Source: Rothia mucilaginosa (GTDB lineage Bacteria > Actinomycetota > Actinomycetes > Actinomycetales > Micrococcaceae). Taken from it: a DNA stretch of 64,000 nt. The position numbers were made by a program, and so were the translations under genes. The notes beneath the pieces were generated by a model that was given only the letters and a program-made list of their open reading frames with translations, had not been told where the DNA came from and made no database searches. The stretch is from contig NZ_AP014938.1 in NCBI RefSeq assembly GCF_001548235.1, forward strand, positions 1,054,001 through 1,118,000, written 5' to 3'. Shown here one piece after another: positions 7,907 to 16,088 of the stretch. Each line of letters opens with the position of its first letter. The stretch's first letter is position 1.

Positions 7907-8449
7907 TTAGATGCTGTAGTTGTTCACGTTCGAGTGGTCGCCCAGCGCGTGGAAGTTACGCGAGTGGTAGACCAGCGGGGTGCCTTCGCAGCCGTTGCGG
8001 ATGAACTCTTCAACCTTTGCGGTGAAGACGAGTGCGGGACCAGCCTCAACGCGGCTGAGCGGGGTTGCGCGCAGTACACGGCGCACGCCGTGGACGAGGG
8101 GCTCGCCGGTGTGGATGAATTCCCAGGTGCTGGGGTCTTCGAAGCGGGGGTAGTCGTGGGTTGCGAAGTTCTTCGCGAGGGTGACATTCTCAGCGTCGAG
8201 CATGTGCACGAGGAAGGAGGGTGCCGCCGCAATCTTTGCTGCGGAGCCGCTATTTGCCTTGAGGGAGAATGCGATGATGGGCGGTTCTGCGGCGACGGAG
8301 GTCAACGAGGAGGCGGTGAAACCTGCGGGTGCGCCGTTTTCATCAGTTGCGGTGATGATGGCGACACCTGCGGGCTGGTGGCCGAAGGCGAGCTTGAACT
8401 GCTCGGAGGTGTCGGCGAGGGGTGCCTGTGCTGCAATGGTTTCGGTCAT
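7907..8449 (-). CDS. Flavin reductase family protein (FMN-binding split barrel)
   Basis: A 180-residue protein of the HpaC/flavin reductase-like family. The N-terminal pattern PAGVAIITATDENGAPAGFTASSLTSVAAEPPIIAFSL is diagnostic, with the T-x-S-S-x-x-S flavin phosphate-binding stretch. Asn-Phe in LAKNFA and a conserved GDHSNV near the C-terminus also fit. These enzymes reduce FMN or FAD with NAD(P)H for a two-component monooxygenase; no monooxygenase is adjacent. The ATG at 8449 is preceded by AAAGGG. Confidence 0.88.
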   Translation of the reverse strand: MTETIAAQAPLADTSEQFKLAFGHQPAGVAIITATDENGAPAGFTASSLTSVAAEPPIIAFSLKANSGSAAKIAAAPSFLVHMLDAENVTLAKNFATHDYPRFEDPSTWEFIHTGEPLVHGVRRVLRATPLSRVEAGPALVFTAKVEEFIRNGCEGTPLVYHSRNFHALGDHSNVNNYSI

Positions 8450-8845
8450 GATCGACCCTTTCTTCTGCGGCTGCTTTTGAGGGTTCGTCCTGTGGTGTTT
8501 GCTCTGGGCGACCCTTTAGTTAAGGGGAGATATGTTTCAGAGTAAAGCTAATGGGTGCTGAACACCTTATTTATTGCCCTATGTTTCTTAGGTATACCTT
8601 TCATGACGTGGGGCGTGAAATATTACGTCATATTCTTTGCCGTTTGGGAGCTTCGAAGATGCACTCCGCCGGTTGCCCCGCTTCTGGGTCTGAGTAGTGG
8701 GTTGCGGGTGCTATCCCTCTCTCTTCTGCGGGGTTTCGCGGGGGTGAAGAGGGCTCTAGGGTATCCTTGCTTGGTACGCGAAAGCGCACCGCGCCCCGTA
8801 TTTGAGGGGTTTTTCGGTGCGTGAACTGTGGGGAGAAGAGGGTTA
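8450..8845. other. Intergenic region between divergent genes
   Basis: No gene is supported in these 396 bases. They hold a perfect AGGTATACCT palindrome at 8590-8599 and a TGACGT/ACGTCA dyad (8604-8609 and 8625-8630). At 8786-8822 a hairpin has CGCACCG/CGGTGCG outer arms and CCCC/GGGG inner arms; it could be a terminator or leader structure ahead of the polysaccharide operon. The dyads are candidate operators for the flavin reductase and/or the operon. Confidence 0.45.
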
Positions 8846-10867
8846 ATGAGCTGGTTGGCAACTATTCCGCTGCTGCTTTTTGCGGTCGTGTTGGCTTTTG
8901 GCCCGGGCTATGCGATGGGCTGGGCGTTGCGTGTTCCTGCGCGTCTGCGCGTTTTTTATGCGCCGCTACTGACTTTTGCCCTGGTGACTGTCTCCGCGAT
9001 TGTGCTGGGTAAAACCGGTATTCCGTGGAGTCTGATTTCTTTCGTGCCGGTCGCCGCCGTGATGGTGGCTGCTGCCGCGGGTGTGATGCACCTGGTGGGC
9101 CGCCGCTGGCCCTTCGCCGTACCCGACGGCTCCAGCGAGGCGGCAGAGAACTGGGCGGGTAACACTGTGCCCGTCGCCTGGCCCGTTATCGGTGCGGTGC
9201 TGGGTGGTTTCTTGACCCTGCACGCAACCCAGCATATGGTCTTTGGCCCCGAGGCGTTCTCGCAGACCCTCGATAACTCGTTCCATATGAATGCGATCCG
9301 CTGGATTCAGGAGCACGGAGACGCCTCCAGCCTGACCATGGGCGCGGTTGCCGCTGCGAATCAGGAACCTACTTTTTATCCTGCGGGCTGGCACGACTTC
9401 GTGTACCTGATTTACAGCACGACCGGCACGAGCATCGCTACGGCAACCATTGTCATGATTCTGCTGGCGGCGGGCATTATTTGGCCCTGCTCCCTGGTGG
9501 CAATGTGCTTGAGTATTCCGCATCTGCGCCCCCTGCAGGCGCTCGCTATTCCGGCGCTGACCTGCGGTTTCTTTGCGTTCCCCGGTCTGCTGCTGTTCTG
9601 GGGTGTGCTCTTCCCGAACCTTCTTGGTTACGCCCTGCTGCCCGCGTTCGTGGCGCTGCTGCTGCACATGATTCAGCTCATGGTGCGCCGCGAGTATTCC
9701 TTCGTGCTGTCCCTGTCGCTGACGATTCTGGTGGGCCTGGGCGGTTTGGCTCTGGTGCATCCGAACGCCGTGGTTTCTGCCGCCGTGTTTGCTGTGCCCA
9801 TGCTCCTGGGTGGCGTGGTGCAGGTGCTGCGTGCACGCGGCGCGTCCACGCGTGAGCGTCTGGTGGGTACCGGCGTGCTGGTGGCGCTCATCGCCGGATG
9901 CGTCAGTATCTGGTTGACGTTGCGTCCGAGCGAGGAAGCCAGCGACCTGTGGACTGCCATCATGAGCGAGGGCGAGGCGGTCTACCAGTTCCTGTTCCTG
10001 GGCCTGGAGAACGCAAACCCGCTGGGCGGTAATTTTGCTCCCGCATATCTGCTGGGGTTCTTGGCGCTGTGGGGTGTTGGTTACCTGCTGTACAAGCGCC
10101 GTAACCTGTGGCTGATTGGCAGCTGGATGCTCGTCGGCTACATGTGGATTGTTGCGGCTTCGGTGCCGCGCGGTGATTTCCGCCTGCTGATGGTTGCTCC
10201 CTGGTACACCGACCACTTCCGCCTGGCGGCTCTGGTGGTGTTCCCCGCAGTGCTTCTTGCCGGTATCGGTCTGGGTGGCACCGTGGAGGGCCTCTTCGTG
10301 CGCATCATGCATGCTATTCCGCGTGAGAAGCACGCGAAGATTGCCCCTGCGATGATGGGTGCCTCCATGGTGTTGGTGCTCGCGGTTGCGGGCCTGTCTT
10401 CCCGTACCCAGGCAATGCACGACGCAACCTTGCAGGTGGCGAACAGGTATCAGGTGACCCCGACCTCCGACATCCTGAACCAGGATGAGATGAACGTCAT
10501 TAACGAGATCCAGAAGATCGTTCCCAAGGGCGACGTCATTGCGAACAACCCCTGGGACGGTAGCGCCTACATTTACGCGCTGGCTGACCGTCACCTGACC
10601 AGCTACCACTTCGAGTTCCAGACCTCCCCGAAGTATGAGCCAATCCTGAAGGATTTGAAGGATGCCCGCACGAACCCGGAAGTCTGCCGCGTCGTGAACG
10701 AGTACAACGTCCACTGGTACGTGCACTTGGAGAACCAGGGCAACTTCGGTCCCTCCCAGCAGAAGAACTATGACGGCATGGTTGCTGCTATCGGTACGGA
10801 CGTTCTGACCCCGGTGTACTCTTCGGGTCCGATGACTCTGTACCGTATTAGCGCGTGCGATAACTAA
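8846..10867 (+). CDS. DUF6541 family polytopic membrane protein
   Basis: A 673-residue membrane protein with roughly a dozen hydrophobic helices and a C-terminal soluble part (from about residue 535). Its pattern resembles the actinobacterial DUF6541 family: FGPGYAMGW at the N-terminus, FHMNAIRWIQEHGDAS in the first large loop, TFYPAGWHDFVYLIY after it, and a soluble tail with IPKGDVIANNPWDGSAYIYA-type sequence. The overall design is that of a GT-C-like enzyme, with a long first loop rich in acidic and aromatic residues, but activity is unproven. ATG 8846 is chosen over GTG 8828 because GGAGAAGAGGG precedes it. It is the first gene of a five-gene polysaccharide cluster. Confidence 0.82.
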   Translation: MSWLATIPLLLFAVVLAFGPGYAMGWALRVPARLRVFYAPLLTFALVTVSAIVLGKTGIPWSLISFVPVAAVMVAAAAGVMHLVGRRWPFAVPDGSSEAAENWAGNTVPVAWPVIGAVLGGFLTLHATQHMVFGPEAFSQTLDNSFHMNAIRWIQEHGDASSLTMGAVAAANQEPTFYPAGWHDFVYLIYSTTGTSIATATIVMILLAAGIIWPCSLVAMCLSIPHLRPLQALAIPALTCGFFAFPGLLLFWGVLFPNLLGYALLPAFVALLLHMIQLMVRREYSFVLSLSLTILVGLGGLALVHPNAVVSAAVFAVPMLLGGVVQVLRARGASTRERLVGTGVLVALIAGCVSIWLTLRPSEEASDLWTAIMSEGEAVYQFLFLGLENANPLGGNFAPAYLLGFLALWGVGYLLYKRRNLWLIGSWMLVGYMWIVAASVPRGDFRLLMVAPWYTDHFRLAALVVFPAVLLAGIGLGGTVEGLFVRIMHAIPREKHAKIAPAMMGASMVLVLAVAGLSSRTQAMHDATLQVANRYQVTPTSDILNQDEMNVINEIQKIVPKGDVIANNPWDGSAYIYALADRHLTSYHFEFQTSPKYEPILKDLKDARTNPEVCRVVNEYNVHWYVHLENQGNFGPSQQKNYDGMVAAIGTDVLTPVYSSGPMTLYRISACDN

Positions 10868-10983
10868 GGCGATAACTAAACGGTGTCTCAGTGCTCCTAC
10901 GGGGGTGAACGCATCTGCAGAAATTCGTGCACTGGTCTGCATTCTGGCGCTAAATCTGAGATACCGCGGAACCACTGATATGA

Positions 10984-11021
10984 TGAAAGCCGGTATGTCC
11001 ACTAGGGCATACTGGCTTTCA
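10984..11021. other. Hairpin between the first two polysaccharide genes
   Basis: GAAAGCC-GTATG-CC pairs with GG-CATAC-GGCTTTC across a 5-base loop, about 40 bases before the next start codon. There is no T tract, so it may be an mRNA processing or attenuation element rather than a terminator. Confidence 0.5.
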
Positions 11022-11063
11022 CACGCACGGTAAGACACATTCGTTAGGAGGGGTAGCTGACCT

Positions 11064-11807
11064 ATGGGTTCTCCCACATCGCCTCTTACCCCCCGCACGT
11101 ATCCTCGTACGCTGGTGATTATGCCCGCATGGAACGAGGAAGAAGCACTGCCCGGCACTATTACTGAGTTGCAGGAGACGGTACCCTATGTGGACCTGGT
11201 GGTGGTCAATGACGGCTCCACCGACAACACCTCCGCTGTGGCTCGTGAGGCGGGTGCTTTTGTGATTGACCTGCCCTACAACATGGGTGTGGGTGCCGCC
11301 ATGCGTACCGGCTACAAGTACGCGCAGCGCATGGGTTACGACTACGCTATGCAGGTGGATTCGGACGGTCAGCACCACCCCGAGAGCATCCCCTCGCTCA
11401 TTGAGGCGGTTGAGGATTACGACATCGTGATTGGTTCCCGCTTTGCCGATGGCGCGGTGGACTATGAGGTGTCGGGTCCGCGTAAGTGGGCGATGAGCCT
11501 GCTGTCTTTCCTGTTTACCCGCGCGGCGGGTACCCCGTTCACGGATGTGACGAGCGGCTTTAAGATTGCTAACCGCCGCGGTATCGACTTCTACTGCCGC
11601 AACCTGCCCGCCGAATACCTGGGTGACACGATCGACATCACCGCCATGGCGATTAGCAACGGTTTGCGGGTGCGTCAGGTTCCGGTGCATATGCGTGAAC
11701 GCCAGGGAGGTACCCCCTCCTCCGGTCCGCTGAAGTCTGCTGTCTATCTGGTTCGTTCACTGTTTGCCTACGGCATTTCGGTGAGCCGCCGCCCCGAGGA
11801 GAAGTAG
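11064..11807 (+). CDS. Family 2 glycosyltransferase (DPM/GtrB-like)
   Basis: A 247-residue soluble GT-A fold enzyme. Motifs seen: VIMPAWNEEEALP at the N-terminus, VVNDGSTDNT (nucleotide binding), NMGVGAAMRTGYKYA, the DxD equivalent QVDSDGQH near residue 100, and IGSRFADG. This set is typical of polyprenyl-phosphate sugar synthases and related GT2 enzymes that load a sugar from a nucleotide donor onto a lipid or growing glycan. There are no transmembrane segments at the C-terminus, unlike GtrB. The start has AGGAGGGG upstream. The next gene begins two bases after its stop, so the two are co-translated. Confidence 0.9.
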   Translation: MGSPTSPLTPRTYPRTLVIMPAWNEEEALPGTITELQETVPYVDLVVVNDGSTDNTSAVAREAGAFVIDLPYNMGVGAAMRTGYKYAQRMGYDYAMQVDSDGQHHPESIPSLIEAVEDYDIVIGSRFADGAVDYEVSGPRKWAMSLLSFLFTRAAGTPFTDVTSGFKIANRRGIDFYCRNLPAEYLGDTIDITAMAISNGLRVRQVPVHMRERQGGTPSSGPLKSAVYLVRSLFAYGISVSRRPEEK

Positions 11808-11809
11808 CC

Positions 11810-12187
11810 GTGAGCGCCAGTGTTTTCTTCTTGATTCTTGCCATTCTGGTTTGCACTTTCGTGGTGATTCAGGTGCGTCACCAGCGCATGAAGGAGCGGT
11901 ACGCCGCCCTGTGGCTGATTATTGGTGCCATCATCATTGTGTTGGGTGCTTTCCCGACTCTTCTGAACGGTGTGGCGGACTTTGTGGGCGTCGCCCTGCC
12001 GGTGAATCTGCTGTTCCTCCTGTCGATTCTGTTGCTGATGGGCGTGAGTATTCACCTGACCCTGGAACTGTCGCGCCTGTCGGAGAAGACCCGCATCCTG
12101 GCTGAGGAAGTTGCCATTTTGAAGGCGCTTCAGGAGCAGCCGGAGGGTGCCGCCGGTGCGAAGAAGCGTAACCAGCAGGATTCTTAA
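11810..12187 (+). CDS. DUF2304 domain membrane protein
   Basis: A 125-residue protein with three hydrophobic helices (residues ~3-20, ~35-55 and ~65-85) followed by a charged coiled-coil-like tail with LSRLSEKTRILAEEVAILKALQ. The pattern RMKERYAALWL in the first cytoplasmic loop is characteristic of DUF2304. This family is almost always found next to GT2 dolichol-phosphate-sugar synthase-like genes, as here. It may be a membrane anchor for the soluble upstream glycosyltransferase. GTG start, two bases after the previous stop. Confidence 0.88.
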   Translation: MSASVFFLILAILVCTFVVIQVRHQRMKERYAALWLIIGAIIIVLGAFPTLLNGVADFVGVALPVNLLFLLSILLLMGVSIHLTLELSRLSEKTRILAEEVAILKALQEQPEGAAGAKKRNQQDS

Positions 12188-12236
12188 AAGCTTTACTGTC
12201 GAGACTTTCCATTTTTGTGAGTTGGAGTAATACCTC

Positions 12237-13112
12237 ATGACCGTTGATATTCTGTTCCCCTACTACGGCGACGTCGCCATGATGAAGCAGGCTGTGCTGT
12301 CTGTGGTCGGTCAGACCAACCCGGACTGGCGTCTGATTGTTGTCGATGACGGCTACCCGGATGATTCGATCCCCGGCTGGTTCGAGTCGCTGAAGGACGA
12401 GCGCATCACCTACATGCGTAATGAAACCAACCTGGGTGCGAACGCGAACTACCGCAAGTGCTTGACCTTCGTGGAGAACGAGCTGGTCACCGTCATGGGT
12501 GCTGACGACGTTATGCTCCCCAACTACGTGCAGTGGCTTGTGGATGCGGCGGCTAAGCACCCCGAGGCGTCCATCTTCCAGCCCGGCGTGGTTGTGATTG
12601 ATGAGAACAACGGCCTGTCGAACACTCTGGTGGAGCAGACTAAGGCGTTCTACCGCCCCAAGGGTGAGGCTGTTCTGCAGGGTGAGGAGCTGGCTACCTC
12701 CCTGCTGCGCGGCGCGTGGTTCTACTTCCCGTCCCTGGGCTGGCGTAAGGACGCTATCGTGGGCACCGGCTTCCGCGAGGGCCTGAACGTTATCCAGGAC
12801 ATGGCGCTGATCCTCGACATTACGATGCGCGGCGGCTCCCTGTACTACGACCCGCAGGTCGCGTTCATGTACCGCCGCCACGGTGGCTCTGACTCGTCCT
12901 GGCGTGCCCTGGAGGGTACCCGCTTTGAGGAGGAGCGCCGCTACTACAACACCATGGTTGAAGAGATGACTGCCCTGGGTTGGACGAAGGCTGCCCGCGT
13001 GGCTCGTATTCGTTTCTCTTCGCGTGCTCACGCGCTGACTCTGCTGCCGAAGGCGGCTCTGGCGAAGAAGTGGCAGGGTGTTAAGAACCTTGCCGAGCAC
13101 GTCGTAAAGTAA
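12237..13112 (+). CDS. Family 2 glycosyltransferase
   Basis: A 291-residue GT-A enzyme. Evidence: DILFPYYGDVAMMKQAVLSV at the N-terminus, VVDDGYPDD as the donor-binding acidic motif, NLGANANYRKCL, and MGADDVMLPNYV with the DD metal site near residue 85. It resembles rhamnosyl- and other sugar transferases of wall polysaccharide clusters. The C-terminal third has PKAALAKKWQGVKNL, a basic amphipathic end that may bind the membrane. The sugar specificity is not readable. It lies 49 bases after DUF2304 in the same operon. Confidence 0.87.
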   Translation: MTVDILFPYYGDVAMMKQAVLSVVGQTNPDWRLIVVDDGYPDDSIPGWFESLKDERITYMRNETNLGANANYRKCLTFVENELVTVMGADDVMLPNYVQWLVDAAAKHPEASIFQPGVVVIDENNGLSNTLVEQTKAFYRPKGEAVLQGEELATSLLRGAWFYFPSLGWRKDAIVGTGFREGLNVIQDMALILDITMRGGSLYYDPQVAFMYRRHGGSDSSWRALEGTRFEEERRYYNTMVEEMTALGWTKAARVARIRFSSRAHALTLLPKAALAKKWQGVKNLAEHVVK

Positions 13113-13156
13113 AGACTTCAATCTAATAGGTGCGACCAGCAGAGAACGGAGATAGT

Positions 13157-14467
13157 GTGGAATCATCGGTAGAATCCCAACCGAAGAAAATGACTCGTGG
13201 TCATTCAATGGCAATTTTGGGATCGTCCGGTTTAGCTGCACTATCTTCTTTGGGAATTACCGTTATTGTGAAACGGTTTCTGGAGGGCGAAAGCCTGACG
13301 GAATTCCTTCTCTTCTGGTCGCTTCTTTTTGCCCTCTACGGCGTGGTGGTAGGTATCCAGCAGGAAGCTACCCGCGCTGTGGGCACTGCACGCCGCGATG
13401 GTAAAACAGGTGCGCGTATTGCCCCCGTGGGTGCTCTGGTAGGCCTTATTGTGGGCGGTCTGACCTTAGCAACGAGCCCTCTGTGGGCTTCTGCCCAGAT
13501 TCCCTTGAGCGGGTTTAGCGGTGTGCTTCTTCTGAGTGTTGGTGTGGCTCTCTACGCTATGCACATGACTCTCTACGGTGCGGCTGCTGGCCAGGAAAGC
13601 TGGTACCTCTTCGCGAGTGTGTCGGGGTTCGACGCTATTTGGCGTATCGTAGCTATCTGCGCGGTCGGTCTGGTCTCTGCACATCTAATCGGTCTTGAAG
13701 CCGCAGCGGTTTCTCCGGTGCTTCTGTGGCTGCTGATGGTGCTTCTGCTTCCAGAAGCTCGGCGAGTTTTTAGCTCTCGTGCGGATGTTTCCGCGGGTCG
13801 TCTGCTGTATAACTACACGCTGTCGATGGGGTCGTCCACCGCTAACGCGGTTCTTATGATGGGCTTGCCGCTTCTGCTGAACGTTAGCATCGATTCAAAT
13901 GACCCGTTGCAACAGGTTATTTTGGCGGTTCTGATTCTCGCGATTTCGATTACGCGCTCGCCGATTATGATTCCTTTGCAGGCTTTTCAGGGTGTGGCGG
14001 TGTCTGCTTTCTTGAAGCAGCAGAACCATCCGTTGCGTGCTTTTGCGAAGCCTGCTGGTGCGCTGTTGGGTGTGGGTCTTGTGGGCGCTGTGGCGGCTTA
14101 TGTGCTGGGGCCGTGGCTGTTTGGTCTGCTTTATCCGCCGAAGCCTTCAGAGGTTGAAGCGTACGCTCAGGTGGTGATTTCTCCGGTGCTTGCGCTTCTG
14201 GTGTTTGCTTCTGCTTTCCTGGCGCTTCTGGTGCTGTCGGGGTCGCTGGTGATTGCGTTGAATATGCACCGTTCGTATGTGGCTGGTTGGGCGCTGGCGG
14301 CTGTGGTTGCTTGTGTGGTGGCGGTGTCGCCGTTGCCTCTTCTGACTCGCACTCTTCTTGCCCTGTATGCGGGGCCGATGCTTGGCCTGCTAGTACATGT
14401 GGTTGCGATGGTATGGCATGCGCGTTCTGTGTCGAGTAGCGGCAACGCTGAGATGGAGAGTATTTAA
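13157..14467 (+). CDS. Polysaccharide flippase-like membrane protein (Wzx/MOP superfamily)
   Basis: A 436-residue polytopic protein with about twelve hydrophobic helices, fitting the MOP-exporter fold of O-antigen/teichoic-acid flippases. Its position at the end of a glycosyltransferase cluster supports a role in moving the lipid-linked glycan across the membrane. Primary sequence is divergent, so the call rests on topology and context. GTG 13157 is preferred over GTG 13130 because GGAG lies five bases before it. The third codon position is less GC-rich toward the 3' end (many GCT/CTT/GTG codons) than in the first genes of the operon. A strong terminator follows. Confidence 0.75.
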   Translation: MESSVESQPKKMTRGHSMAILGSSGLAALSSLGITVIVKRFLEGESLTEFLLFWSLLFALYGVVVGIQQEATRAVGTARRDGKTGARIAPVGALVGLIVGGLTLATSPLWASAQIPLSGFSGVLLLSVGVALYAMHMTLYGAAAGQESWYLFASVSGFDAIWRIVAICAVGLVSAHLIGLEAAAVSPVLLWLLMVLLLPEARRVFSSRADVSAGRLLYNYTLSMGSSTANAVLMMGLPLLLNVSIDSNDPLQQVILAVLILAISITRSPIMIPLQAFQGVAVSAFLKQQNHPLRAFAKPAGALLGVGLVGAVAAYVLGPWLFGLLYPPKPSEVEAYAQVVISPVLALLVFASAFLALLVLSGSLVIALNMHRSYVAGWALAAVVACVVAVSPLPLLTRTLLALYAGPMLGLLVHVVAMVWHARSVSSSGNAEMESI

Positions 14468-14477
14468 TAAATAAATG

Positions 14478-14520
14478 ATGAGGGGTTGAGCAGATATTAT
14501 GCTCAACCCCTCATTTCTTT
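14478..14520 (+). terminator. Intrinsic terminator of the polysaccharide operon
   Basis: Perfect 14-base arms ATGAGGGGTTGAGC (14478-14491) and its complement (14501-14514) with a 9-base loop, followed by TTCTTT. Confidence 0.92.
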
Positions 14521-14585
14521 ATCGCTTATGAGCTGGCTGGGGCTAGGGGTATCAGCCCGCTATTACTACTTCACACTCTGGGAAC

Positions 14586-14598
14586 TTAGGTTAACCTA
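14586..14598. promoter_or_regulatory. Iron-box-like palindrome
   Basis: TTAGGTTAACCTA contains a perfect 12-base palindrome and resembles a shortened DtxR/IdeR operator (TTAGGTTAG half-site). It lies 114 bases upstream of the MHS-family transporter. The full 19-base operator is not present, so the assignment is weak. Confidence 0.3.
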
Positions 14599-14711
14599 TG
14601 GAAAATGCGCTGGGTGCTCCCTAGACTAAAAGGGCACATTGACAGACTGCACGGGCCGCCCACACCGCGGCCCCGCCCCTCCCAGCGGGTAAACCACCGA
14701 AGGAGCCACCC

Positions 14712-16004
14712 ATGAGCCGACGCACCGACGCGCCCGCCCGATCACCACGACGAGCCGCCCTTGCCAGCTGGATAGGCTCCGCCCTCGAATACTACGACTT
14801 CGCCGTCTACGGCACCGCCGCCGCAATCGTGCTCAACCGCATCTTCTTCCCCGAAGACACCCCCGCCATTGGCATCCTCAAGTCCATGGTGGTTGTGGGC
14901 GTCGCTTACGTTGTGCGACCCTTCGGTGCCATGATCGTTGGCCCCCTCGGAGACCGCTACGGCCGCCGATTCGTCCTCATGCTCACGCTCTTCCTGATGG
15001 GTGCCGCCACCTTCGCGATTGGTTGCCTGCCGACCTACAGTGAGGCGGGCATTATCGCACCCACCCTGCTGGTTGCCTGCCGTATGCTTCAGGGCCTCTC
15101 CGCTGCCGGTGAGCAGGCAAGCTCCATCTCCATCTCCCTGGAGCACGCCAACGAGCATCAGCGCGCCTTCACCACCAGCTGGACCCTGCAGGGCACCCAG
15201 TTCGGCTCGCTGCTGGCAACCGCCGTGTTCATTCCCTTCGCCGCCCTGCCGGACGAGCACCTGCTTAGCTGGGGCTGGCGCGTACCCTTCTGGCTCTCCG
15301 CCTTTGTGGTGGTGACCGCCTGGCTGATTCGCCGCACCCTCTCCGAGCCGCCCGCCTACCTGCAGCGCGAAAAGCTCACCGAATCCCCGCTCATGCTGGT
15401 CTTCAAGCACCACAAGCGCGCCGTACTCACCATCGCCGTGTGCGCCATGGTCAACACCGTGAACATGGTCTTCACGACCTTCGCGCTTTCCTTCGCCACC
15501 AAGGGTTACGGCCTTGACCGCAGCACCATGCTGCTGGTGCCGGTCGCCTCCAACACCCTCGGTCTGATTGCGATTCCGCTCGCCGCCATGCTTGCCGACC
15601 GGATTGGTCGTAAGCCCGTGTTCATTACCGGTGCGGTTGCTTCGTCCCTGGTGATGTTCCCGTACCTCGGCGCGATTACCGAGGGTAACTGGGTGGGTAT
15701 CTTCGCCTACGGCGTGCTCATGCACGGTGCGCTGTACTCCATGGCGAACGGCGTGTGGCCCGCCTTCTATGCGGAGATGTTCCCGACCCGCGTGCGCGTG
15801 ACCGGCCTGGCGTTGGGTACCCAAATTGGCTTCGCAATTTCTGGAGGCGTCGCCCCCGCCGTGGCGACGAGCCTCGCCGGTGCCGACCTGCATAACGCGG
15901 TGCTGCCCGCCGTGTTCACGGTTGCCATGTGCGCGCTCGTGGCGTTGGGTGCGCTGACGGCTCGTGAAGGGTACAAGAAGTCCCTGGCTGAGCTGGATGC
16001 ATAA
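14712..16004 (+). CDS. MFS transporter, metabolite:H+ symporter (MHS) subfamily; possible shikimate/quinate transporter
   Basis: A 430-residue, twelve-TM transporter. The N-terminal ASWIGSALEYYDFAVYGTAAA and RPFGAMIVGPLGDRYGRR motifs are diagnostic for the MHS branch (ShiA, KgtP, ProP, CitA). A second copy of the loop motif, ADRIGRKPVFITGA, appears after TM8. MHS members import organic acids or osmolytes with protons. The convergent neighbour is a quinate/shikimate dehydrogenase, and in corynebacteria shikimate is imported by an MHS protein. Shikimate or quinate is therefore the best guess for substrate, from context only. AAGGAGCC precedes the ATG. Confidence 0.85.
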   Translation: MSRRTDAPARSPRRAALASWIGSALEYYDFAVYGTAAAIVLNRIFFPEDTPAIGILKSMVVVGVAYVVRPFGAMIVGPLGDRYGRRFVLMLTLFLMGAATFAIGCLPTYSEAGIIAPTLLVACRMLQGLSAAGEQASSISISLEHANEHQRAFTTSWTLQGTQFGSLLATAVFIPFAALPDEHLLSWGWRVPFWLSAFVVVTAWLIRRTLSEPPAYLQREKLTESPLMLVFKHHKRAVLTIAVCAMVNTVNMVFTTFALSFATKGYGLDRSTMLLVPVASNTLGLIAIPLAAMLADRIGRKPVFITGAVASSLVMFPYLGAITEGNWVGIFAYGVLMHGALYSMANGVWPAFYAEMFPTRVRVTGLALGTQIGFAISGGVAPAVATSLAGADLHNAVLPAVFTVAMCALVALGALTAREGYKKSLAELDA

Positions 16005-16037
16005 CCCGAACAATATATTCCATATATAGAATAAATA

Positions 16038-16074
16038 CAGGTGGGGCTGGATAGTTAGCTATCCATCCCCACCT
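16038..16074. terminator. Bidirectional terminator between convergent genes
   Basis: CAGGTGGGG..GGATAG pairs with CTATCC..CCCCACCTG across TTAG, with a partial T tract on the plus strand (GCGTGTTT) and an AT-rich flank on the other side. Confidence 0.8.
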
Positions 16075-16088
16075 GCGTGTTTAACCTT

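Noticed and set aside
8966-11158. 730-codon minus-strand frame opposite the DUF6541 gene
   Set aside because: Low-complexity His/Gln/Arg product; the plus-strand genes have clear families and ribosome sites.
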